Below are positions 23,990-36,582 of a stretch of DNA of 64,000 bases, piece by piece. Within the stretch, counting starts at the first letter, position 1. The number at the start of each line of letters is the position of its first letter. This DNA comes from Rhodamnia argentea. Taxonomy: Eukaryota > Streptophyta > Magnoliopsida > Myrtales > Myrtaceae. Under the pieces are notes generated by a model. It was not told the origin of the DNA. It ran no database searches and saw only the letters and a program-made list of their open reading frames with translations. Both the position numbers and the translations under genes were made by a program. The DNA lies in contig NC_063154.1 of the NCBI RefSeq assembly GCF_020921035.1, forward strand, positions 7,874,001 through 7,938,000, given 5' to 3'.

Positions 23990-24620
23990 AATTATCCAAA
24001 TAGTATTAAATCTATTGACATGACAGCCAATTCACTTCTAAATCATTAAATTGTATTAATTTAATCCTAAATTTTTTTAAAGATTTACTAATTGCTCAGA
24101 TTTGGGGTGAGGATTGCGCCGTCCCTAAGATTTCGGCCAGCAATCCCTCGCGGGGGAGGGCAAGGCCTCGCCTAGGGCTAGCAAGGGTCGTTGAGTTTTG
24201 AAAAGGCCCAGGCAACCTCCACTGGCGACCATCGGCAAGGGCTTGGCCCCACCCGTTCATTTGACTTTGGTTTTAAAAAAAAAACATATTTAGCTTTTTC
24301 TTAATCTAATTTAGTATTTTGACAAAAAAAAAATCTAATTTATTTTCTATTTTTTCTATTTTTAATTTTCTTGAAAAGAAAAATAAAAAAAATAAAAAAA
24401 TCGAACAAATGTTCAAATGTTATAAAAAAAAAGTTCACATCGGCGTCGATCATGCCATTTAGGATACCGATGTTCACATTAGCGATTTCCATCCAAAATT
24501 GGCTCAATGAACTCAATTGACAAAATGTAAAAAATATTTAGGACTCAATTGGCAAATAAATGATTTAAATTGGCAAAAATGCAATAAATTTAAGAGTTTT
24601 TGCCAATTTTCCATTGATTT
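23990..24620. mobile_element. foldback element, family A, diverged copy
   Basis: The left arm has TTAATCCTAAATTTTTTTAAAG units and the right arm GGACTCAATTGGCAAATAAA units in inverse order. The inner block ATGTTCACATTAGCGATTTCC matches other copies. The centre at 24100-24260 is GC-rich. A second partial right arm follows at 24660-24800. It carries a poly(A) micro-insertion at 24314-24331. Confidence 0.6.
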
Positions 24621-24829
24621 TGTGGGCGCTTTGAAAAGATAGTATCCTAAACCTTTTGATGTCATGTCAGCAATTTATAGCTAAAATTGGTTGGAAGAAT
24701 CACATGGGCATATCATTTAAAGGTATAGTCAAATTGGCCAAATCGAAATGTTTATGACTAAATTGGCATTTGACAACCGTACAATAAGTTTAGGACATTT
24801 TCGATAATTTTTTCAATTAAAAATAGAGT

Positions 24830-25140
24830 GTCTTAGTCGAGTTGAAATTCATGGAGCCGAGCCCAAACTCGCCAATTCTAAGCTCGAGAGACTCGCGAGC
24901 CTAATCGATTTTTTTACGGAATTTTTTCTTCATGTTAGGTTAAATACACATAAAATTTCCTCATAATCACACAATATACCAACATTATACAGGCTTTTTT
25001 GAAATTGCTCGAGCCCTACGCCCTTCATAAATTTATCGTTGTCGAGTCCAGCTCGAGCGCAAATTTCAATACCCAATCGAGCTCGAGTCAAGTTTTGAAC
25101 ATCGAAAATATGTGAATCGAGTTGAGTTGAGTCGAGTCGA
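24830..25140. repeat. GAGCTCGAG-rich dispersed repeat
   Basis: The stretch is rich in CGAGCTCGAG, GAGTCGAGTCGAGC and AATCGAGCTCGAG words in both orientations. Such sequence is a common dispersed repeat in plant genomes. I see no coding sequence. Confidence 0.45.
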
Positions 25141-25484
25141 GCTCAAGATTGGCCCCGCATCGGCCCCGATTCGCATTGGACGGCATTCCCAGGGAGGAAA
25201 GCAAGCAAGCAGCTCGATTGACAGCCAGGCGCTCATCAATCATCCCACATAAGTGACATACCATAATCAGAAAACCCCAAAACATGTCAATTATTATATT
25301 GTTAAGGGTAGCTTTCGTTTGGCTCCCGAAGAAACATCGTGTGTCGGGGCGAGACGGAAGCCCCCACTTGTACGGCAAGATATTTCGGAGAACGGCGAGG
25401 TTTTCATTTGGAGACAGTTCATCCTACGTTGTTGTCTCTATTATTACCATCTTTCTGCGCGTAACTTGCGTCCCAGTTCACCAT

Positions 25485-25492
25485 TATATAAA
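25485..25492 (+). promoter_or_regulatory. TATA box of the HIPP gene
   Basis: TATATAAA lies 183 bases before the ATG and ahead of a long CT tract, so transcription should start near 25515-25525. Confidence 0.6.
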
Positions 25493-25555
25493 TGGTGTGT
25501 GTGAGACAGACGGATAGAGAGAGCCAGCCAATTCACTCCAGACCTTCCATTGCCT

Positions 25556-25610
<55 letters not shown>

Positions 25611-25612
25611 AG
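25556..25612 (+). repeat. CT tract in the HIPP 5' UTR
   Basis: About 57 bases of almost pure CT lie between the TATA box and the ATG at 25668. Similar tracts stand in front of other start codons in this window. Confidence 0.9.
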
Positions 25613-25667
25613 AGCTAAGCTTGTTCTGTATCAGTTCTTTGCTCTTGAGAAACAAGAAGTAAAGAAG

Positions 25668-26856
25668 ATGGGAGTGCTGGATCGTCTCTCCGACATCTTC
25701 GACTTCGATGTCTCCAAGCCACGGAAGAAACGCAAGCCCATGCAGGTTTCTTTCCTTCCTTTTTCTCTCCCCCGGTTCCCTCTCTTGCTTTGCATTTCGA
25801 TGGATCTTTAGTTTTCGTTACTTCTTGAGTATGCTGTTGCTCAAAGTCTTGAACGCCCGCTGTCTTTCTCTCTCTCTCTCTCTTCCTTGGATCCCTTCAG
25901 TTGTCTTTCTCTAACTGTAGCCCCTGTCCGGGTTGTGAATTCTCAGACAGTTGACATCAAGGTGAAGATGGACTGTGACGGCTGCGTAAGGAGAGTCCGG
26001 AACGCTGTTTCGTCCATGAAAGGTTTCTCTCTTTCCCTGCTCATATACATAGCTGTTATCATCATAAGTCTAGTGCGTTAGGATGCGCGTGTGATTTGTA
26101 TTAGCAAAATTTTATCTTGGAAAATTGACGTGATGTAAAACAGCTAATATATCTTAATTGGCCTATAATTCATTAGTTTAAGCTTTTGAATGAAAATTGA
26201 TATAATTTGATATGTTGACGGGCTCAGATTTGCGCTCTCTCTTAGCGATCTCCCCCCGACGAAGGTATCGGATTTCTGCGTCATAGTTACGATTAAGATG
26301 GTATCGCAATATCGCATCGAGATATTGTGTCAATTCTGACTTATCTTGGACAAAATTTCCTACTGTTGGAGGCCTCAGTCACTCAGTCGAAGTTATAGTA
26401 TTAGTTCTGTAAATCCGTGATAAAACCTCCATCACATCCAAGACCCACTTCCATGTCTCCATATCACCTCCGTTTGTTTCTTTACATATCATCCTCGCCA
26501 CGAAAAGGAAAACAAGCCCTAGGCTTTCGCTGATTAATCAAGCCGATTTTCCTTTGTTCATAGGTGTGAAATCGGTGGACGTGGACAGGAAACAAAGCAA
26601 GGTGAGCGTGAGCGGCTACGTCGAAGCGGGCAAAGTACTGAACAAGGTGAAGAGCACGGGGAAGAGGGCGGAGCTTTGGCCGTACGTGCCGTACAACTTG
26701 GTGGCGTATCCCTATGCCCGTCAGGCCTACGACAAGAAAGCGCCCTCCGGCTACGTCAAGAACGTGCCCCAGGCCCTCGCGAGCCCTGGCGGCCCCGAGG
26801 AGCACTTCACCACCCTCTTCAGCGACGAGAACCCTAACGCATGTTCCATCATGTGA
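25668..26856 (+). CDS. heavy-metal-associated isoprenylated plant protein (HIPP), 3 exons
   Basis: Exons are 25668-25745, 25947-26022 and 26564-26856, giving 148 residues. It starts MGVLDRLSDIFDF, the usual start of this HIPP subgroup, and then has a basic stretch (KPRKKRKP). The HMA domain covers about residues 27-92, with the metal-binding pair MDCDGC (Cys36 and Cys39). Next come WPYVPYNLVAYPYA and KKAPSGYV, also typical. It ends in CSIM, a CaaX box for farnesylation. HIPPs bind metals such as Cu, Zn or Cd and sit at membranes or in the nucleus. Roles in metal and drought response are known for relatives and inferred here. The first intron falls right after residue 26 (phase 0) and the second in a Gly codon, as in other HIPPs. 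The promoter has a TATA box and the leader a long CT tract. Confidence 0.95.
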
Positions 26857-28845
26857 ACAACATATGAAACGGAAAGCAAATAGAAGAGAAAGGTTAGTGC
26901 AGCTAGATACTTTTGTCCATGTATAAAACGGTCCTTTGGCCTGCTGTAGTTCGAATTTTGTCGGTTTAGGTTTTAGGAGCTTATGTCTCGAGGTCTTTCA
27001 TAGGTTTCTTTGATGTAATCTTGTGTTATTTTGGTACCTTTCCATGGTTTCTAGCGATGAAGGGACAGATCAGCATCGATCTTAATTTTTCCAAATCTTG
27101 ACAAATTGTATGGGACAAAGTTTCACAGAATTTCGTATTTGCTTCATGAGTGGAGTACAAAAAAAAATTGACGTGACTGACGTTAATGGGAGAATTAGAG
27201 AGGGATCTAAGCGTGGATAAACTGAGCTCCTGTTGGTAGAGATGCTGAGGCTCGAGCTACGAGTCGAGGTACGTTTGGAAGACAGATATGCCAAGTAGAA
27301 AAATTAAAAGTTAAGGGATTCGATATAAAAATATGAGGATAAATGGACAAGAAGTGAAGTTTTTTTCAAACAGGACATGAAAATTTGAACATGGAGATAC
27401 TTATGGAAACATAGGCTCTGTCGCCAAAAAAATTTTATTTCAAGTTTTAAAGAAAAATGATGATTTGTATGGCTAGAATCTTAGTCAAATTTTATTTATT
27501 TTTCCCTATCGACGACAATTTATGTTTAAATATGATCATGGAGGATTAAAATATTCTTCTTTAATTCGTTTTTCTAAGCTATGCTAAAGGTCATTTTTAG
27601 AGAAATATTTTTCAAATTATTTATTTTTCGCTAAACAAACGTACCCTGAGTTTAGAGTATAAAGAAATTAATCATGGAGACACTAGACCTATAGACACGA
27701 CAGCCCCTTCTAGTTCATGAAGAAATTGACTCGACGTGTCTCTCTTGCGATTATACCGTAATACAACTAATCAGTTCACCCTAATCAACAACTAAACTGA
27801 CGTACTTATCTAAGACAGTGATTGCATAAAATCATCATGATCGATCTCTTCACAAGCCGTGAACGTAGTAAAAACTTAGTCATTCGACATGTCTTTTTTG
27901 AAAGTCAATGATCGATGATGCTCGTCAGCGTGATTTTCTACTGATCATCATGGCAATCTTTGTGTGTCATTCCCAAAGGATTAAAACAATGCAGGACAAA
28001 TAATTTTTGTACCAAAATTGGGAAAACGTGGAAGCCCGAGGAATTTTTTATTTTTATTTTCCAGAAATGGCAACACCATCCTCTTCTGTCCAGCATGTTA
28101 TAAAAATGCACTTGATTTGATTCAATGGTGATTAGTTTCTAGCCCCCATATGAGTCAAGCATTCTTAATTCGCCATGCATGGAAGAGAGGATTAAGTTAA
28201 TTGGATCGGATCGGATGGTGATTTTAGCAAACCCTTTCGAATGGCGCATCAATTGATATCCATGTATTGCCACGTAGCTTACATGTTGCACATGATTGCC
28301 CCAATTCAATAGGTGCAAAAATCGCCTTATGACGAAACCAGTTAACTAAATTGATTACATGGGTATTTATCCTTAAGAGTGGTTGAGCGATTTCTACCGT
28401 TTATAGCTAGCTTATTCAATTGGAATTCCACTTTGGGGAAGGCTTGAGAGTTGAGAGTTAGAAAAGAAAAGAGGGAAAACGATTTAAGTAACAATAATGC
28501 TTGTGGGGATAGACTTCATGTGGTTTTCACTCTTGTATAAATTGGGGGCAAGTAACACGTTGCGAATCTTAGTTAGACCAATCTAGACATAGATGAAAGA
28601 GAAATCATTGTGGGGACCAAGTGTACCCACTAATATTTAATATGATGGGACTCGTATGTGTAAATTCGATGGACCGCACTAGATTCGATGGGTGCAATAC
28701 ATTTAAATGCGTGCATTCGGCGTGTGTTATAACTTGGTCACATAACTTCACGATCGAGAAGCATTTAGCGGACATTGATTAGATAAGTATTATACATTTT
28801 GATGATTGTTGCACGTGAGAGGAAATTGCTATAAAAAAGGAAAAC
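26857..28845. other. HIPP 3' flank and AT-rich intergenic DNA
   Basis: The 3' UTR should end within the first 250 bases. A GAAAA-rich repeat of family B lies at 27420-27655, ending TTATTTTTCGCTAAACAAAC. No gene is seen in the rest. Confidence 0.5.
27420..27655. mobile_element. family B (GAAAA-type) short element
   Basis: It begins GTCGCCAAAAAAATTTTATT and ends TTTTTCGCTAAACAAACGTA. The inner words (ACAATTTATGTTTAAATATG, AGAAATATTTTTCAAATTAT) recur at 39755-39985 and 41880-42042. It is a MITE-like repeat and has no coding capacity. Confidence 0.5.
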
Positions 28846-29265
28846 TTCCATTTGACACTATAAGTGCCACAATTTTGATACGGCATTCACTTAAGTATCA
28901 TAACTTTTTTTTTTCGATAACTTGAGTGTCACAACTAACGTACAACACTCGCTTTTTTTTTTAGGTCCGGAATACAACACTCACTTGAGTGGTATAACTT
29001 TTTTTTTTCAATTATTTTAGTGTCGTATAATTTTCAATCCATCACTTGATTGTCATTATTTTTTTAAAAGCGTTTACTACAAGTACTATGTCATGTCGGA
29101 TTTTCGGCACCCGAGTGAACGTTTTTGAAAAGTTACAATACTCAATTGATCGAATAAAAGTTATGACACTCAAGTAAATATTGTTCGGAAGTCATAGCAC
29201 TCAAGTGGTTGAAGATAAGTAATGACACTCAAGTGAGTGCCATATGAAATTTATGACGTTCTTAT
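28846..29265. mobile_element. foldback element, family D
   Basis: The left arm holds repeats of ACTTGAGTGTCACAACT and the right arm repeats of its inverse (AGTTATGACACTCAAGT type). The ends CATTTGACACTATAAGTG and CAAGTGAGTGCCATATG face each other. The unit is about 40 bp. There is no coding capacity. A micro-insertion with poly(T) lies inside at 28951-28972. Confidence 0.6.
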
Positions 29266-30610
29266 CTCTCTATTTGTCTATGGATGAAAATACGCATTTA
29301 GGAAAAAAAAAAAAAAAAAAAAAGCATACTATTGAGCAGAGGTCGCTTCTTAGGAATTATTAACACTATGTCAGGCCCATTGGACTAAAACCTTTTGGAC
29401 CGGCTCGCCTGTTTGAGCAGGTCTAGATCAAAAAGTTGGGCCCGTCTTCATTGCCGCATATGAAGATATACTTTATTAATTTTTTTTTTTTTGGGGGTCA
29501 GATATGAAGATATTATTGAAAGGTCCATTCGATGATAATTGATTATTGACAGCTGGATATGATCATTTACTGGTACTTCTTACCAAAGCATTTTGGAGTA
29601 TTGTAACTGTCATCAAGTTAATTTTTCTATTGAATAAGTTTAAGTATCCCCTCCCTTTCTTAACACAGTAAGTGAATTTTCTTTTATTGTTATCTGCTTG
29701 GCATGACTGGGACTTTAGCCGAAGCTCGATCTGTGATGTGGCCGTGCTGTGAAGTGCTGTAACTTTTGTGTTTCATGTTACTTGTTCCAAAACAGCAGTA
29801 CCTCAAAGCTAAGTGGGACTGACTTTTTCTTTTTGGAAAGAAAACTTTTATTTCGCATGAAAAAGAGGGACATAACTTGAACATAGAGATGCAAATCATA
29901 GAAAACAAATAAATCCGAAAAGTGAATCAACTTAATACAATCCGCAGAAACTCCTTCATTCCACAAAGAGGGATCTGCAAAGCACGAGCGGCGGCCTATC
30001 ACCGAACCTTGCATCATTATCAATGATGAGTACGCTTCGAGAAATCTCTCTCCAACCGAATAAGTTGAAGTGAGATAGAAGAATGTTCAAATCTAAATGT
30101 AGCTCTAGATCGGGAGAGACTGCAAAGAAAATATCAATTAATCACAAAATTGCTTTCAGATAAGTTGACGGCCGAATGTAGCAGCAAAAGAGCCTCGAAG
30201 ACTTGTAGAACGCTTGACAATCTAGAGCAAGCACTTGGAATCAGAACAAACGAGCAGGTTCGGAAAGAGCAGATATTTTCGAAGCGCTCGTGCGTCGATC
30301 TTGAGAGCTTGTGGATGTCAATCATGTTGTCCACAAATCAACAAGGAAAACTAGCAGACAGGAAGATAAAGAGACAAAAGCAGGGAGAGGGAGAAGGGGA
30401 GAGAGAGAGCGAGAAAAGTGGGATGACCTTCGAAAAGCAGCTTTGACGGGAGAAAGAGTGCTAGCTGTCTCAGAAATTTCGAAATTCAGGCACTTAATCA
30501 GGTTATCAAACAGGTCCGAAGTGAATTTTTGACTTATTGGAATCCTTCAAGTCCATGCTGATTAGGGTTATCAATAGGTCTAATCTCATCAAGTGCGGAG
30601 TTTTCAATTT

Positions 30611-31018
30611 TCAGCACTTAATCGGGTTATCAAACATGCCTATCTGATGCGAGAATAGTGCGCAACCACAAATTACAGTGGAAGAATCATCACTTGCCTC
30701 AATTTTTCTTGCCATAATCTTCTCACGATTAGCCCAAGATTCTTCTTGAGATCCTCCATTATTAGTGACCCATCTTTTCTTGACCCAACAAACACACAAT
30801 GCATTATGGTCCAATCCAGAATGGCACCGATCCTTTTATCCACATCCCCCAAGTGCTTTCCACGACGACTCCCACAAAGTGCAACCTTGATCAGCCGCTT
30901 TTGAGCCCTTTTTAGATAATGAAGCACCTGAGCAAAATAATATTTCATCACCTAACTCAGAAACCCCTCTCGCCCTCATCATTTCATCTGAAAAGATGGA
31001 AGTGTTGTAATGGGACAT
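30611..31018 (-). pseudogene. decayed 135-codon frame of unknown origin
   Basis: One minus-strand frame runs from an ATG at 31018 to a stop at 30611, broken by a single TAA at 30836-30838. The part before the stop reads MSHYNTSIFSDEMMRARGVS.. and the part after has CVCWVKKRWVTNNGG and EKIMARKIEASDDSSTVICG. Composition is protein-like, with Trp and Cys well placed. I do not recognise a family. It may be a worn piece of a gene or transposon protein, or chance. Confidence 0.3.
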
Positions 31019-32305
31019 TCATCATGAGTTACAGTTATAACAAGCAGTGCCACGAAAACAAAATCAAGTGACCAATGATGACAATTGACGAGGTGAGCAA
31101 CTTTTAGAATCCTCCTGGATACCAATCCCAGCGTACTCCGTATCGGGTATATAAAAGCGCGGAGGTCCCGCTTCTGGACCAGTCCTAGTGTTGGAGCTTG
31201 GTAATTTGAGTTTAGACCCTCGAATAGCTACTGTTATCTATAATTTTTTTCTTTTGTAATTGAGAATAGTAATAAAAAGGTAGGATATGCTAACTATAGC
31301 AGAATCCTCTGCTGGATACAAGCCTAATTTAAGAGTAAATCATGACAAATTTGGTGTCTCGACTTCTCTTTCTCGCATTTACTCTATATTTCATTGATTT
31401 TGTGCACCTAATCTGACACCCAATACGTGTAAGGAATGTCTACTGCTGCATTTGGTTGTGGATGAGTTTGAATTTTAAGTGCAATGAAGTTATGTACCGT
31501 GTCTATATTCAGTTTTAACATGATAAGTGAAGGGTTAGGAGGGGGTGTGTACATATACGGTTTTCTAATGTATTGTAATCCAGATTATACAAGATACGGG
31601 CATCCGAGACGAACCAAAAGGGGGTGGCGGTAGCGCCCTCTGCGACGGTGACTGGCGACTGTTAGATGTGCCTTAAGATTTATTTCATTGAAATTCTCTG
31701 TGTGCATATCTTGTTAGGAAAAATTGAAGCCTGGTTTTCCATCCACGTGAATGAGAAAGCTTTTCCTGGTCCAAGCAAGAGCAGAAGCAGGAAAGTAGTG
31801 GAGTGGAGGACCCCATTTCCAGGACTTCGTTCTCAAGATGATTGAGATCATTTGACAGCAATCTCCTTTTTTGTTTTTGTTTTTTTTTTCTCTTCTTTTC
31901 GGAAGAATAAATCGTTGTTCACATTTACATGATTCGATCGATGGGCCACTTTTTATAGTGCGAAAGTCTCTTTGTTGATGTGAAATGGTTCACTAATTGT
32001 TTTCATCTGAAAACTTTTGTCTGGGCGTTCTCGATATCATGTGCGAGAGATCAGACAGGAAGCATCTGCGAAGTACCATATGAATGAAAACTGAGGACCT
32101 TGGGGGAGATAAAGAAAACAAAAACAAAAAGAAGAGGATATCTTTTGGGACTAAGGTTATGGTCTTCTTCCACAAGATTTCTTATCTGGATGCATGTGCG
32201 TGGCCACTCTTGTATCACCCATGTGGCATCGAGAAAGATGCCGACCGGAATTTTCATTCCCAGATAAGCCGTTCTTCCCAAAATATTTAAATCGTTAGAA
32301 ACTAC

Positions 32306-32306
<1 letters not shown>

Positions 32307-32336
<30 letters not shown>

Positions 32337-32337
32337 A
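32307..32337. repeat. AT microsatellite
   Basis: An alternating TA run with one CAT interruption. No function is suggested. Confidence 0.9.
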
Positions 32338-35300
32338 TTTCTTAACATTCGTTAGTCGTCATAGTTTTATTATTCGATTCATTTCAAACGCATGCTGATA
32401 TGGACAGGTACGTGTGTAGAGTACCAATCTAAGGATCGTTCTCTTATACATTTATGCATCTATCAAAACGATCCGATGAGCATGGAAAATGATTGTTGCG
32501 CGGAACAAGCGATCGAACGATAAAATAGACATAATAGGAAAATAAATCGGACACCGGATGTACGTGGTTCGTTTGTAGAGACCTACGTCCATGGGGAGAG
32601 CAAGAACAAATTCCACTATAAAACAAGCGATACATGCAGATTACACACCAAACTCGAGTAACTCAAACACTCACGGTGTTTCCCAAGCCCCAATTACAAC
32701 CAAGAACGTACATGGTGTTTAGCCCCTAATTCCTAATGAAATAATATCTCAATCTCGCAAAGGTATTAAAACAAATCTTAGACTCACAAGATTTAATCGC
32801 CTTTGACACTTGAATACTTGATGTAATTCCACGGAATAAATCCCACGAGCAAGCACTCGACAACCGATGCTTCGAGAACTCTGCATCAACTTCGGCACAC
32901 CAAGCACTCACACGAAATCGGTGCTTCAAGGCCACGTACTAGTCTTCGTCCTCTGACTTATATTATGCATATATGTATCAATATATATTCCACTACAGAG
33001 TCCTCCTCAAAGTTGACTTCTACGTGGAGGAATCAACAAACCCAGATTGGTCTTATCACCTTTCCTTTCTTTGACCAAGTCCAAGTTGGATTTTTCAAAA
33101 TTGCCCAACTCTCCAACGTAGATTCTCTTTTGTTTACTCCAACAGATAAGTTTTGTTATTGATCAAGATTTGAGATATACCAAATAGAGAATATATATTT
33201 CCACTGCAGATATTCACAATCTTGTACGCAGATTTTATATCCACAAAAAATTTCCACGGATGTTGTCCACAAATATTCGATTCGGAATATTTACAATTTC
33301 GCTTCGGGCTCAAAACTCGAGACATATTTTAACAGTGATTACCCTGGACTAGAGGATTTAGATAATGAATGGTTCCTGGCGAGCTTCTAGGATGACGAAC
33401 GGGGCAGGAATGAACCGAAATGTATACCGAACAATGGGAGAACGATTTTGAGATATACATGTGAAATATATGATTAGCTCACGAAGTTATATTTGGACGT
33501 GACGATAAGTTTAGCTTTGGAACTGTAAAGTTAAGCGTGCTTAGGTGATAGCACTCTCAGAATAGGTGACCTTGTGGAAATGGCCCACATGTACTATCAA
33601 ATAATAAAATCATGAGGCTTGGTATGGGACGGGCCAAAACGAGCAATACCTTCTCGAGTTACTTTAGAGATGTCACATTTTGACGCTCTTCACTCTTAAA
33701 AAGACTAAAAAGTTCTTCACTCTTAGAAAGAATAAACTTTTTCTTTTCTCATGATCTGTTACTTGCATCCGGCTGCATTCGCAGGTCACCACCACTCACG
33801 TGTTGCCTTTGGAATCTGTCGAAACCCTGTGGAGCCTCGTACATGATGAACCAAAAGTAGAGCATGCTCTTAGGTTTGGCGTTTACTGAGCAAAACCTCG
33901 AGAGGATGGCCCCCCCCAGGAGACAATGCAAAGGCAAGTCCCCATCCTAACATGACTTTCCAACGCACGAACTCGAGAAAGCAAGCAAGGGTTTTTCCTC
34001 TGATCAGCAGCATAAGAGCCACATGTTTTCGAAGCTCATCTTCTCATTTCCAAAGGCATACAATTGTCGCATTGGCCGCTCACAAGAGCTCAGAACCTTA
34101 GCTTCAAAAGGGTTCAATTTTAAATGATTTTATATCCCCTATCGCAAGCCTCGGCATCAATCACATTGTCCGGGATTCGCCAAGAAGTTGTCTGTTTCTC
34201 TCGGATGAACATTGAGATTTCTATATGCTTACTAGATGATACGGACCCAGCTCGCAGTTAATAGTCATGTTTATTGCTTACCTGAGGAGTCCAGAAACTC
34301 TCCCCGAGTGATGACAGAGAGGATTTGCGTCGGAAATGAGGTTTGTATAATAAAAAAAGTACGATGTATTTTGTCCTCATCAGGAAAAAATGAACACGTA
34401 GTTTTACTGGTCTTTGGTTTCACATGTTTCCGGCAACTCTTGTTCTTTCCTTCCGTTTGTTTGTGGAGGAGCAAATAAGGCTTCCACTTCTCATAGATGC
34501 AGGTTCTTTTGCCCTTTCCTGACGATCACTATCGGCACGGGATGTCAATAGGTCGGGTCGGGCTACCCAAGAAAAACTCTTATGACGACCAAAATTACTT
34601 CAACCCCAGTTATGCAAGATAATCGGCTTGGGCTATTCAAGTGAACTACTCTTTAGTTTCTTTTTCTTTGATTATTAAGATGTTTAGGTTTGCTCGTTTT
34701 ATCGACGGCAAGACGACTTTGACTTATGACGAGAATCGCCTTGAGTTTGAATTATTGCCTTATTAGGACCAATCCCAAAATAATTAAGACTAAGCAAAGT
34801 GGTCGACCTAGAGAAGGACAATATGTATATTTACAGAAAGATCACCAGTTTATTTCTTCGGTGCTTTAGTCTTCGTCAAAAGAGAAGGTCATATGAAGAT
34901 TACAAAGAAAGATGCTTTTAGGTGTGGGGTTCGGCGCTTCTGATGGGGGCAAGCTTGTGACCAATCCATTCCCTAAGCCTAACCCCTCACCCAGTATCCT
35001 AAACAACTTGGGGACGAAGGACAAGGAATGTTCTAAACGAACTTTTCCATTCGTTTTAAGAACTAGGAAAGTTTCAAGGCCATTGTTTGGCACACCAACG
35101 TTGTAAAAAAACCATTACAACAAGCGAGAGTCAAACGCTAGCACTTCTACAATTCTTAATTTTGGTAACCGCATTCATTTCATTAGTAGATGAGAGTTTT
35201 CATTTCTATGACCCCTTGCGAAAGAAAAGAAGTATTTTACACTGATGCTGTACCTTACATAAATCCAAACTCAAATGGGTGTTCCGAGAACAAGATCGAA

Positions 35301-36530
35301 TATGTATAAATTTGATGGCGAGGTCGAAAATGTTTCATGCACATAATTTACACTAAAGGTGATCTACTTCAAAGTGGGTCGATTCCCACTCTAGAACCTG
35401 AAATTGGACCACATAGGGTCATTCCCACTTTGTGGAATTAGGTATTGGCTCTCCTTGTCTTGGAACTGGTGATTTCTTCTTCTTTTTATAGTTTCTTCTA
35501 TTCCTTATAAGTGAGAGTTTCCCAATACTAAAAGAAAAATAAATAAATTACTAATTCGTGTTTGCTTCAAAATAATAAATAAGAAAATTAAGAAATCTTG
35601 GCGGGTCTTGTCCGAGTGGTCTAGTCGGTCCGGCTCCTTATGCGAAAGCGAGAACCAGATTGGTCCTCCCGAGAACCACCCAAAACCAGCTGGTTCGATC
35701 CGATTCCCGTATGGGATCAGCATCGATGCACACCCCTAATTTACACATATTGGTCCATCCTCAGTCATTTAGCCTAACTCAATCAAGGTTCTCTTTGTCC
35801 TTCGGTGGGAATCCCTTTTTCCAGGCTGTTCAGTATGGTTCGAGTCTCACCTACCCACTTTTCACTCCTTCGCAAATAAAGGAAGAGGATACTAAGCAAG
35901 TATTAAAATTGGACCCAGTAAAGCTTATTTAGTCAATCACGGATATGTTTAAAAGCAAACCAACTAAGCATCAATGGGCTCAGTACTTCAAAACTGAGCT
36001 AAAGTCTGTTGAAAAGTCGAACGATGACGTCCCTCTCTTTGATTGTTCATAGCCACGTTCCTTTACGATATCATCATAATATCAATTCATTCAATTTCAT
36101 CCCCAAAAAAAAAAAAAAAAAGAAGGTCTCGTTCAATGCTCGAATCGACCGAACAAAGTCGCTAGAAACGAGAATCTCAATAAAGTTTAGAGTTACACGC
36201 GATAACGCTTCCGGTCCCCTAGATCTGATTCACGGCTCTGTCGTCCTTCCTAGTCATGTAACTCCCCAATTCGCAGCAGACAACCAACAAACAGAACACG
36301 ACAGCAACACTCGAAACCAAGGAAGAAAGGGAAAAAAGACCAAAGACAAGGGTTTTGCACATGTAATACTTAATAAACAAGATCAGGATCAATGCACACG
36401 CTCAACGAGTTCTCTTACGGAGACAACAAAGCGTAAGCCAGAAATGAGAAGCACTCCTTCCATTTTCACCATCATAAGAAGCTGATCTCCCCCTAGAAAA
36501 ACACTAAAGATTACCAACTTTTCTCACCAC

Positions 36531-36535
<5 letters not shown>

Positions 36536-36567
<32 letters not shown>
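36536..36567 (+). repeat. CT tract in the leader of the multicopper oxidase gene
   Basis: About 15 CT units end 15 bases before the ATG at 36583. Confidence 0.9.
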
Positions 36568-36571
<4 letters not shown>

Positions 36572-36582
36572 GGTGCATCTGC

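Larger units (their letters stand above)
29266..36582. other. long intergenic region between HIPP and the multicopper oxidase
   Basis: This 7.3 kb region has no gene I can support. Contents include a poly(A) run at 29301-29322, a poly(T) micro-insertion at 29470-29501, a decayed minus-strand frame at 31018-30611, an AT microsatellite at 32307-32337, retroelement-like DNA at 32500-32720 (CTACGTCCATGG type words common in plant LTRs), and a repeat with GGTCCGGCTCC words at 35610-35740. The final 100 bases are the promoter and leader of the oxidase gene, with a CT tract. Confidence 0.45.

Noticed and set aside
31148..31158. TATATAAAAG promoter-like word before a GC-rich stretch
   Set aside because: No open frame or RNA gene follows within several hundred bases.
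35838..35860. tRNA-like B box GGTTCGAGTCTC
   Set aside because: No A box at the right distance and no cloverleaf; chance or a very old SINE.
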